Source of the DNA: Ignavibacteriae bacterium HGW-Ignavibacteriae-3
Lineage (GTDB): Bacteria; Bacteroidota; Ignavibacteria; Ignavibacteriales; Melioribacteraceae
Direction: 5' to 3'
DNA length: 64,000 bases
Assembly: GCA_002839795.1 (NCBI GenBank)
Contig: PGYS01000001.1
Span: forward strand, 18,841-82,840
Under the pieces are notes generated by a model. That model had not been told where the DNA came from. It worked only from the letters and a program-made list of their open reading frames with translations, and did no database searches. The translations under genes and the position numbers were made by a program. Position 1 is the first letter of the stretch. Every line of letters begins with the position of its first letter. Below, in pieces: positions 49,413 to 57,810 of the stretch.

Positions 49413-52400
49413 CTATTTCATTAAGATCATCTTTTTGGTGATGTTAACTTTGCTTCCGCTTAATCTGTAGATATACATTCCGCTCGCAAGTCTGCCTGCA
49501 TCAAAGTTTACCTTGTGAACTCCGCTGACCAGCTGACCGCTTATAAGTTCCGCTATTTCTTCGCCCAGGATGTTGTATACCTTTAATGAGTACACTCCAG
49601 CTTCAGGAACCGCAAACTGTATTGTGGTTGAAGGATTGAACGGATTAGGGAAATTCTGATCCAGATTGAACTCTGTAGGAACAGCATCGTTTTCCGTTAC
49701 ATTTGTGGTACCGTTTGCGCTCACGATCTTGAATAATTTGCCCTCTTTTGTCCCTACATAAACATCGCTTGAATTTCCGTTAACCATCATAGAGCTTATG
49801 CCGGATCCGTTCATTCCGAGCGATGACCATGTCTCGCCGTTATCACTCGATACATAAACTCCGTTTGTTATTGAGCTTACATAAATCTTTCCGGTATGAT
49901 CTACAGAGATCGAGTAAACAAAAGATACATTTAGCGAAGCTACTTTTGTAAAGCTCATTCCGTTATCAAGCGATCTGTATAAACCGTCTCCGTATGTTCC
50001 CGCATAAATCGCGTCTGCTTTTGCAGCCAGGGACCATATTACCGAGTAACCGCATGATAGTTTTGTAAAGTTCATACCGTCTGAACTGAAAAGACCTCCA
50101 CCGGCCGTGCCGACAAATAATTGGCCGGTCTTTACAGCCAGAGACTGGACCGCGGTAAATCCTTTCAGCGAAGCTGTGTTCATCTCTGTCCACGAAGTTC
50201 CGTCAGATGATTTGAATACTCCATATCCCCATGTTCCCGCGTATAAAGTTGTTCCGTCTGTCGCAAGAGCGTGAACGTCTTTTCCGGCCAGACCGGCTGC
50301 CGTTGTTCCATTGTATGTATAGACTCCCTTTTCAGTCGCGGCGTATACAGTTCCGTTGAACTTTATTAGCGACCAGATGAATGATACATTCATACCGTTA
50401 TTGGCAACCAACCAGCTCTTTCCGTTATCTGTTGATTTGTAGATCTTACCGCCCCATGTTCCAGCATAAATATCTCCGCCGTCATAAAGAATCGTGTAGA
50501 TAATTTCGCCGGGAGCGAAGGAGCATACGTTAGACCAGCTTCCGCCGGTTGTTCCGCCGCCGTTATTTCCCGTACCGTTATTTCCGCTTGTTCCCGTTAC
50601 CGATACCGTTGCGCTCGATGAGTTATTAGCGGGATTAGGATCTTGTGTTGAACTTGCGCTTACAGAGGCTATGTTTGTTATCTGCTTGTCAACCGGGATC
50701 TGTCCGCCAAAGAATACAGCGTTAAACTGTCCCATTCCTGTAAGAGACTTGCAGATCATCTGGCCGTTGATAACTCCGCTCGCGAAGTTTACTGCTGCAA
50801 ATGGAGCAAGCACAGATCCCGTTATGTCAATGCCCTGGATTGTCAGTGATGTTGCCTGAGGGAAGTTAAAGAGAACATTGGTTGTTGCCGTTCCGTTTAC
50901 AGTTAATCCGCCAGTCCAGCTCAACGTTGTTCCGCTTGTGTTGATCAGCACTACAGATCCGTTTGGAACATTGATAGTTAAATTGTTTGCTGACGAAAGA
51001 TCCGCTCCCGATACAGAGAATACGTTAAGGTAAGGATCTGTTCCTGCTAAAATTATGCCGCCCCATTGTAATGTTGTAGTTCCGGTGGTTGCATAACCGG
51101 CAAGTGTTGTTGATAAATTTTCCAGATATGTTTTCGCAGCCGCAAAGTTGATCGGACTGTCTTTGCGGAGTGTTCCGCCTGTGATGCTCACAAGAGAGAG
51201 AGGAAGATTCGTTGCGTGTCCGTAAACAACGTTTCCGTTGTAGATCGCGCCGCTTGTAAATGTAAGGTCGTTTCCAACAATTAGAACATCTCCGCTGCCC
51301 GATGGAAGCTGATCTCCGATGCTGTAATTTGAGAACTGCGCGTTGCGTCCCACAGCAACTCTGCCCTGAGTATCAGATGACGGCTGAAGAACGTCTTCTA
51401 TTACAAATAAGTTATAATCTTTTGCTATGCCAAGATCGAATACTGCGTTGTTCACCTGTCCGCAGTCCACTTTAACTGTTATTGTTAAAGTCGCGAATGC
51501 ATTATTGGCAAGTGTTCCAATGTTCCAGATGCCTGTTGTTGAATTATATGATCCCTGTGAAGGAGAATTTGACACATAAATTAAACCGGTCGGCAATAGA
51601 TCTGTTACCTGAACTCCGTTTGCCGTATTGGGGCCGAGGTTGGTTGCCTTGATTGTGAATGTTACATTCTGGTCGCATTGAGGATTAGCATTGTTTACGC
51701 TCTTCTCTACTTTTATGTCAGATTTATCCTGGCAGATAATATTTACCGTCCACGTGCTTTCGTCTGTAACCGAGACCGATCCGTCTACAGGATGACCTAC
51801 TGCGCGTGCTCTGTTAACCAGCTGACCGCAGTCCTTATCGCTTGTAACATATGTCTTTGTGAAGGTGGTTGAAGTGCGCGGATTAAGTATGTTAATATGT
51901 TCTATTAAATTATTTCCGGTCGGATTAAGCATAGCATCGAATATATCAACACCGCCGTGAAGCTGAATGTCGCCGCAGTTTTCAACAAGGAATGAATATG
52001 TTACCGTCTCGCCTTTATTGTATGATGATTTATCCGAGGTCTTTGTGATGTTCACGCATGTTTTATAGTAGCCGAAGTTGATTGATAAATTATCGTTGCA
52101 GTTTAAAGTTGTGTTTACCGAAGTACTGTTCTTTGTGTACCATTTTGTCTGTGTGCTGCTGTAAAGAACTCCGCCGGAAGCAAAATTGGAACTGGCCAGT
52201 TTTACCGTGTAGGGCGCATTTGATAAATTAGAGAACGAATACATTCCGTTAACATCGGTTGTTTTTGTAGATACCAGAGTGGTTCCGCTATATAATTCAA
52301 CTACGGCCCCGGCTATTCCAGGTTCGCCGGAATCCATTACTCCGTTTGTATTCAAATCGCGATACACATAACTGCCGATATTGTTTTTGCATATAATTTC

Positions 52401-53825
52401 TTCGCAGGCCAGAAAACCTTTGTCGGTGGTTCCGTTGTCAAAATTCTCGTTGATTGCTGTGGCTGCGTCATTTATCTGGCTGAAAGTTTTTCCGTTCAAC
52501 GGCCCGCCTCCGATTGCTGCTTCGGCATATGCCAGGAAAGATGTCACGGTCATACCTGTAAATGGACCGATTGCAATTGTAAGATCGCCGAGTTTAACTG
52601 TATTGCTGCCTATTTTTCCAGCAGCGCTATATTTAACATTTAATTTTAATGCGGTTAATTGACCCGACAGTACATTAATGGAAGAAGTCGGATTATTATA
52701 GTTTTGTGTATAAGCCGCAGCAGTTCCTCCGTCCGGAAGATAATTCATTACATCAGATGCGGTAGAGAGAGTAAGTTTATATCCTCCGCCGATAGTCAAA
52801 CCGCTTGGAAATACAGTTGAAAAATATAGATCTCTGATTTTACCTGGTGTGCTGTTAGAAGGACTTCCCCATCCGCCCTGTGTATATGTTGTAAATCCTT
52901 TTGTATCGCAGGATCCCGGGTTTCCCGGTGTGTACCATGTAACCGTTACATTTACCTGTTTGGTATCATGTGCCGGAGTTGCAAGGACCAGTTTCTGTTT
53001 TTCACCCGGCTTTGCTTTATGAACATATCTCGTTCCCTGTGAGATTTCCACTGCCGCCTGGGCCTTGATTGTTGCTGTTCCGATTCCGGTGTAAGATAAA
53101 GTTACAGGGCCCACGCGGCCGGAGGAATTTGTTGTTCCGCCTGAAATATTCAAGGTTCCCAGATTCGTGGTAAGTGTTATAGGAAGACCGGAGATGGGAT
53201 TGCCGTTAAAATCCAGCGCATAAACATCGAATGTTGCAGCTGTTCCCTGAGGAAGCGTCTGAGCCGTTGGAACAAAAATCAAACTTTGCAACGGAATTGT
53301 ATTAGTATGATTTGCCGCTGCATTGGCGATGATTGCCAGCGCCCTGTTTTTAACATCAATATTATTTGAAATAGAATTAGCATTAACGCCATCGGCGAAG
53401 TGCCATATAGCAAATTGAACAGCTGCCGCTTCCTTGCCGTTGTCCGAAAGCTTGCCTGTGTAGCTGGTTTTATAAGGAAAATAATTATTCAATATGTAGG
53501 TTATCTGGGATGGTGTACTTGATTCATCCCAATAGTCCTCATTATAAGCCAGCGAGTGTTGAACATCGATACAGTAGAATTTTTTTGTTACGGAATTTAG
53601 TGTTCCGTTAAAAGTTCCTGCAAAATGTGAGGTGCTCTGATTTGTGTATGGATTCGTATAACTTACACTGTTAACACCTTCGGCCGTGCCGGTAACTTTA
53701 ACTATGCTGGTGTAATCGAGCGCACCCTGAATATTGCCCTGTTGGGCAAACATAGGGACGGATAACCAGACAAAGAGCGATGTCATTAAAAACACTCTAA
53801 AGTAAGCTGTTAAACGATTCTTCAC
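49413..53825 (-). CDS. T9SS-secreted adhesin with thioester domain, choice-of-anchor A and beta-propeller
   Basis: 1470 aa, GTG start with GGGAG upstream. Signal peptide (1-28). Residues about 33-165 match the Cys-Gln thioester adhesin domain: C85 in KKFYCIDVQH and Q137 in AAAVQFAIWHF. An invasin-like Ig domain follows (about 180-290), then an unnamed region (about 300-480), a SdrD-B-like domain (IGSYVYRDLNTNGVMDSGEPGIAG, about 482-560), and DUF11-type domains (about 592-797). A choice-of-anchor A domain (about 798-1037) interrupts the second DUF11, which resumes at NIASVSASSTQDPNPANN. A Gly-rich linker, a BNR-type propeller (about 1095-1370) and the T9SS sorting domain (QNFPNPFNPST) complete it. 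A surface adhesin is inferred. Confidence 0.85.
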   Translation of the reverse strand: MKNRLTAYFRVFLMTSLFVWLSVPMFAQQGNIQGALDYTSIVKVTGTAEGVNSVSYTNPYTNQSTSHFAGTFNGTLNSVTKKFYCIDVQHSLAYNEDYWDESSTPSQITYILNNYFPYKTSYTGKLSDNGKEAAAVQFAIWHFADGVNANSISNNIDVKNRALAIIANAAANHTNTIPLQSLIFVPTAQTLPQGTAATFDVYALDFNGNPISGLPITLTTNLGTLNISGGTTNSSGRVGPVTLSYTGIGTATIKAQAAVEISQGTRYVHKAKPGEKQKLVLATPAHDTKQVNVTVTWYTPGNPGSCDTKGFTTYTQGGWGSPSNSTPGKIRDLYFSTVFPSGLTIGGGYKLTLSTASDVMNYLPDGGTAAAYTQNYNNPTSSINVLSGQLTALKLNVKYSAAGKIGSNTVKLGDLTIAIGPFTGMTVTSFLAYAEAAIGGGPLNGKTFSQINDAATAINENFDNGTTDKGFLACEEIICKNNIGSYVYRDLNTNGVMDSGEPGIAGAVVELYSGTTLVSTKTTDVNGMYSFSNLSNAPYTVKLASSNFASGGVLYSSTQTKWYTKNSTSVNTTLNCNDNLSINFGYYKTCVNITKTSDKSSYNKGETVTYSFLVENCGDIQLHGGVDIFDAMLNPTGNNLIEHINILNPRTSTTFTKTYVTSDKDCGQLVNRARAVGHPVDGSVSVTDESTWTVNIICQDKSDIKVEKSVNNANPQCDQNVTFTIKATNLGPNTANGVQVTDLLPTGLIYVSNSPSQGSYNSTTGIWNIGTLANNAFATLTITVKVDCGQVNNAVFDLGIAKDYNLFVIEDVLQPSSDTQGRVAVGRNAQFSNYSIGDQLPSGSGDVLIVGNDLTFTSGAIYNGNVVYGHATNLPLSLVSITGGTLRKDSPINFAAAKTYLENLSTTLAGYATTGTTTLQWGGIILAGTDPYLNVFSVSGADLSSANNLTINVPNGSVVLINTSGTTLSWTGGLTVNGTATTNVLFNFPQATSLTIQGIDITGSVLAPFAAVNFASGVINGQMICKSLTGMGQFNAVFFGGQIPVDKQITNIASVSASSTQDPNPANNSSSATVSVTGTSGNNGTGNNGGGTTGGSWSNVCSFAPGEIIYTILYDGGDIYAGTWGGKIYKSTDNGKSWLVANNGMNVSFIWSLIKFNGTVYAATEKGVYTYNGTTAAGLAGKDVHALATDGTTLYAGTWGYGVFKSSDGTSWTEMNTASLKGFTAVQSLAVKTGQLFVGTAGGGLFSSDGMNFTKLSCGYSVIWSLAAKADAIYAGTYGDGLYRSLDNGMSFTKVASLNVSFVYSISVDHTGKIYVSSITNGVYVSSDNGETWSSLGMNGSGISSMMVNGNSSDVYVGTKEGKLFKIVSANGTTNVTENDAVPTEFNLDQNFPNPFNPSTTIQFAVPEAGVYSLKVYNILGEEIAELISGQLVSGVHKVNFDAGRLASGMYIYRLSGSKVNITKKMILMK

Positions 53826-54234
53826 TTTGAACTCCCTTCAATTTATTAAATAAGTGACCAGAGGGATGCAATCGTGATGCCATTCAAATGTTGAGTTTTT
53901 TTAATTAAAAGGGGCTTTTTTGAAGGAAAAACAATGGGGCGGTGTATCAAAATGATATTTTTAGTCGTATTTGAGCCATTGTAAAATTGGTCCTAAGCTC
54001 TTGAGTTAAAGGGGATTACTTTAATCTGTGTAAGCAGGTTCTCTTAAGGAGAAGCAAATAAAAGCATAAGACTCAACATGAATGAATTTCATCGCACAAT
54101 TGCTTTATAAGTAGTGAATTTTTCTCAATAAAGTACATTTAATTTGAGCTGAACGAGGGGATAAAGTCGTTTATTGAAAGGGTATAATTCTGGAAAAGGT
54201 GATCACAGGATGAAATTTGATGATTTTTTTAATT
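53826..54234. other. Spacer upstream of the thioester adhesin gene
   Basis: 409 nt between the rlmD stop and the adhesin GTG. The GGGAG ribosome site is at its edge. I could not assign a promoter or riboswitch; G-rich AAAGGGG stretches recur. A long leader for the adhesin message is possible. Confidence 0.4.
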
Positions 54235-55677
54235 TTAGTCTCTATGCAAAACAGCGACATTTTCAATATGATAAGTATGTGGGAACATATCGACGGGGCG
54301 AAGTTTTATCAATTTGTAGCCGCCCCCGCACAACAGATTTATATCACGTGCCTGGGTAGCCGGATTGCAGCTGATATAAACTATTTTCTTTGGCATTAAT
54401 TCCAGTATATCTTTTACAGTTTTCGGATTCATGCCGCTGCGCGGAGGATCTGCGATGATAACATCCGGAGCCGGAATTCCCCTCTCGTTAATTAACGGAA
54501 GAAACGATTTATTCAGATCGGCAAGAACCGGCTCAAAATTCTTAATACTATTGAGACCGATATTTACTTTAGCATCTTCTACTGCCGGCTCAACACTCTC
54601 AAATCCATAAATATATTTTACGTATTTAGAAATGAAAATTGGTATAGTCCCGGCCCCGGAATATAAGTCAAAAACAATTTCATCTCCTTTGAAGTCAGCA
54701 TATTCCAGAGCTGTATTGAACAAATATTCTGCCTGACCTGTATTTGTTTGAAAGAAAGAGTTCGCGCTGATTCGGAATTTCCACTCACCAATCAGATCGT
54801 GAATAAATCCGCTCCCGTGAGTAACAATTTCGTAATCACCGTATGCAACCTGAGACAGTTTTCTGTTAATGTTGTACACTAAGGTTGTGACTTCCGGAAA
54901 GCGTTCAAGCAAGTCGTTTTTATAATTTATGAACAAGCGTTCATTCTCGTCCGCAACAACCAGATTTACCATTAAATCGTTTTTCAAAAACGACTGTTTT
55001 ATGACCAGATTTCGTAAAAAACCGGTATGTTTTTGGGCAGAATAAGGTAAAATCTGTCGTTTTTTGAAAAAGTCACGAGTGAAATTTAATATGCCATTAC
55101 TGAGTTCTGATTGAAGCCAGCATCCGTCAATATCAAGAACCTTATCATACATCCCGGGTATATGAAGACCAAGTGCAAAAGCCTTATCTTCGATCTCCTG
55201 CATCGAGCCGATTTCGATTTCGCTCAGCCAGCGCTTCTCGGCGAAGGAATATTCCATCTTGTTTCGGTAATAAAATATTTTCCGTGCCGGAATTATCGGT
55301 TCGATCTCAAAATCCCTGAAGCCGCCTATCCTTTCAAAAATATCCTTCACCTGCTCTTCTTTAAATCCGGTCTGCTCTTTATAATCGAGATCCTGCGCTT
55401 TGCATCCGCCGCAAACGCCGAAGTACTTGCAATTTGCTTTGATGCGGAGAGGTGATTTTTCCAGCAAGTCCTTTACTTTTGCCTCTGCGTAGGAAGAGCG
55501 GACCTTCCTTATCTGCGCAATTACTTTATCTCCCGGGTAGGAACCGTCAACAAAAACAACAAATTTCCTGGCGGCAGTCTCATCCTGAGTGTGAATTTCT
55601 TTTATAATCTTCGCGACGCCCTTGCCTTCAAAAGCATATCCGGTTATATCTAATTCAATCAGATCTCCCTTTTTCAT
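54235..55677 (-). CDS. rlmD: 23S rRNA (uracil-C5)-methyltransferase, RlmD/RumA type
   Basis: 480 aa. An N-terminal TRAM domain (about 1-68). Four Fe-S cysteines: C83, C89 and C92 in CKYFGVCGGC plus the Cys in DIDGCWLQ (near 175). AdoMet motifs IVFDLYSGAGTIPIFISK and VIIADPPRSGM, and the nucleophile Cys in VYISCNPATQARD. RumA-type enzymes methylate U1939 of 23S rRNA with AdoMet. The exact target uridine (1939 or 747) cannot be told. Overlaps the upstream methyltransferase gene by 4 nt. Confidence 0.9.
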   Translation of the reverse strand: MKKGDLIELDITGYAFEGKGVAKIIKEIHTQDETAARKFVVFVDGSYPGDKVIAQIRKVRSSYAEAKVKDLLEKSPLRIKANCKYFGVCGGCKAQDLDYKEQTGFKEEQVKDIFERIGGFRDFEIEPIIPARKIFYYRNKMEYSFAEKRWLSEIEIGSMQEIEDKAFALGLHIPGMYDKVLDIDGCWLQSELSNGILNFTRDFFKKRQILPYSAQKHTGFLRNLVIKQSFLKNDLMVNLVVADENERLFINYKNDLLERFPEVTTLVYNINRKLSQVAYGDYEIVTHGSGFIHDLIGEWKFRISANSFFQTNTGQAEYLFNTALEYADFKGDEIVFDLYSGAGTIPIFISKYVKYIYGFESVEPAVEDAKVNIGLNSIKNFEPVLADLNKSFLPLINERGIPAPDVIIADPPRSGMNPKTVKDILELMPKKIVYISCNPATQARDINLLCGGGYKLIKLRPVDMFPHTYHIENVAVLHRD

Positions 55678-56387
55678 CGAATCCCTTTCTGAAGAAGCAA
55701 GACAACAAAACCGATAAATTTATCGCCGCCCAATTTTAAATATGCGTTAGATTCATGGCTGAGTTTATTCAGAATTTTTTTATAGTAACTTTTTTCGGAT
55801 GCAGAAAGATTGTCTATTGATCTATCAAGCAGGCGTACATTGGACGAATAATAGTTTTTTAAAGTGTGGGATAGGTTTTGCCTTACAATAACGTTAAACT
55901 TTCTCTCCGTGTAATATTTTTCCAGATCATCCGCGAACAGAGGAAGAAGATCCGATGAGTCAAATATATCCTGGACAAACGGGGGAAAATCCTTCCTAAG
56001 TGTCACAACTTCACCGACACATAAAAATCCGTCCGCTTTTAACAGACGGTTAAATTCCTTAATTATCTTGTTCCGTTTGTTAAGTGAGATTGACGCCTGG
56101 GCGTAGATAATATCGAATGACGCATCCTCAAAGTCAGTTACTTCAAACTCCATCAACCGGACATTAATATTTTCAGAGGATTCCAATAAAAGCTTCGAAT
56201 TCATGAGGGAATCATAATCTTCAACTATCAGATCAATTTGTGCATCAAAATGACGTGACAGCTCTTTCGAGATCTCTTCGCAGTTGGATCCCACAACCAG
56301 AATATTGGAAGCGGTTGATTTATGATTGTTGAATAGAAATTCAATCTGTCTTTCAAGACCGGGTAATAAATAATTTTCTGTTTTCAT
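55674..56387 (-). CDS. Class I SAM-dependent methyltransferase-like protein
   Basis: 237 aa. NILVVGSNCEEISKELSRHFDAQIDLIVEDYD is a divergent motif I (GSNCE in place of GxGxG), then ASFDIIYAQASISLNKRNKIIKEFNRLLKADGFLCVGEVV matches motifs II-III. The altered glycine loop may weaken AdoMet binding. It is transcribed ahead of rlmD with a 4-nt overlap. Substrate unknown. Confidence 0.72.
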   Translation of the reverse strand: MKTENYLLPGLERQIEFLFNNHKSTASNILVVGSNCEEISKELSRHFDAQIDLIVEDYDSLMNSKLLLESSENINVRLMEFEVTDFEDASFDIIYAQASISLNKRNKIIKEFNRLLKADGFLCVGEVVTLRKDFPPFVQDIFDSSDLLPLFADDLEKYYTERKFNVIVRQNLSHTLKNYYSSNVRLLDRSIDNLSASEKSYYKKILNKLSHESNAYLKLGGDKFIGFVVLLLQKGIR

Positions 56388-56448
56388 GCCGGAAAGATAA
56401 GAAAAGGCGGGATGAATATGGTCTTCGTTCGTTTGAAAAAGCCGGAGA

Positions 56449-57666
56449 CTATTTTATAAAGGACATTTTCTTCGCTGCTGAATGATTTCCGACTTTTAGC
56501 CGATAAAAATAAACACCGGTTGAGAGTGTCGAGTTTAGAGCGGAGAATGTAGAGGTATAAATTCCAGCGGTTTGAAATTCGTTAACAAGAGTTATCACTT
56601 CACTGCCGAGAACATCATAAACTTTTAATGAAACGTCTGCACTTTCTGATAGCCGGTAATTTATCACAGTCTCCGGATTAAATGGATTGGGAAAGTTCTG
56701 CATGAGTTCAAACGCTGCGGGAAGATTTTCTTTATCATTGACGCTTGTGGGAACTCCGAATAAAAAATCAGCGTAAATGGGGAGATGATCGGACGAAAAC
56801 AATAATGCATTGCCGATTGATATATCAGAAAACCATGAGTTGGGTCCGTTTGTAACAGACTTTGCGTAATGATTCCCGTCATTCCCGAAGATTTTGTAAT
56901 CAACTAAATCTATACCGCCGGATTTCTTGATCGATTCAGAAATTAAAATCATATCGAGACGAGATTTTAAATTACTCGGAGAATATGTATGTGTATTTGC
57001 GAATGCTGAATTGTTTGCCCAATAACCAACGGCATCCTGGGGATCGTAAACATATCCAGGGGTGGTTTGATCCAGCAGCTTTTGAAAGGCAAGCTCGGTT
57101 GATGTTAAGATGTTGAAATCTCCCGCAACTATAAAATTTGTTTTTTCTTTCAATTGTGCCGTTCTTGATCTAAGAGTGGTTACCGAGTTGGCCCGCCTCG
57201 TGATGTTCGGGCTATTATCTCCGGATGTAACATTTGCTTTCAAGTGAACACCAAATACAATCAACGTATCTTTAGTGATTTTATGAACAAACTTAAACTC
57301 AGCGAACGGTCTCGGGTCGGATGTAATCATTGATGAGCCGAGGTAGGTTATCAGAGAATCGATATAAAAGACCGCGCATTCATTCCCTGTTCCCCAGTAA
57401 ATGTTAACTTCGGTTGACGCTTTGTACTTTGGCGTTAACACGTCAGTAAGAACTCTTTGGACAGCCGTTGTTCCATCCAGCTCGACAGCCAAGAGTATGG
57501 TTGGCTTTATCTGATCCAGTACAATTTTAAGATATCCTGCAACAGAACTTGAGTTTGAAACATTCGGGAACTGTTTAACATTATAAGCGGCAATCCTGAC
57601 TGTCTCCTGTCCGTAAAGGGAGAATGTTAAAATCAAAAACAAAGGCGGGAGCAGTTTCTTTTTCAA
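56449..57666 (-). CDS. T9SS-secreted endonuclease/exonuclease/phosphatase-family protein
   Basis: About 405 aa from a TTG at 57666 preceded by AAAGGA (5 nt spacing), which gives a proper signal peptide KKKLLPPLFLILTFSLYGQ; the longer frame to 57789 adds 41 residues without one. EEP-family motifs: IAAYNVKQFPN, ILLAVELDG, VAGDFNIL, SRLDMILIS and FSSDHLPIYADF (catalytic His). The C-terminus is a T9SS sorting domain from QNFPNPFNPET. It is likely an extracellular nuclease or phosphodiesterase. It begins a run of three T9SS genes on the minus strand. Confidence 0.88.
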   Translation of the reverse strand: MKKKLLPPLFLILTFSLYGQETVRIAAYNVKQFPNVSNSSSVAGYLKIVLDQIKPTILLAVELDGTTAVQRVLTDVLTPKYKASTEVNIYWGTGNECAVFYIDSLITYLGSSMITSDPRPFAEFKFVHKITKDTLIVFGVHLKANVTSGDNSPNITRRANSVTTLRSRTAQLKEKTNFIVAGDFNILTSTELAFQKLLDQTTPGYVYDPQDAVGYWANNSAFANTHTYSPSNLKSRLDMILISESIKKSGGIDLVDYKIFGNDGNHYAKSVTNGPNSWFSDISIGNALLFSSDHLPIYADFLFGVPTSVNDKENLPAAFELMQNFPNPFNPETVINYRLSESADVSLKVYDVLGSEVITLVNEFQTAGIYTSTFSALNSTLSTGVYFYRLKVGNHSAAKKMSFIK

Positions 57667-57810
57667 GACGATCCTTTTATTAACAAAATTTTGGGAAGTA
57701 AATCTACTGAAAATATTGTCAAGTGTTAGAGTAAATAAAAAGCGGCTTTGAAGAAAGCCGCTCGCAAATGAACCTTTGACAGCTTGCATCTAACTTCATA
57801 CCCCGGACAT

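Noticed and set aside
49311-49440. A plus-strand ATG frame reading through the terminator.
   Set aside because: It crosses the GC hairpin and the end of the T9SS gene and has no ribosome site.
53826-54234. A riboswitch in the leader of the adhesin gene.
   Set aside because: No conserved riboswitch core could be recognised on either strand.
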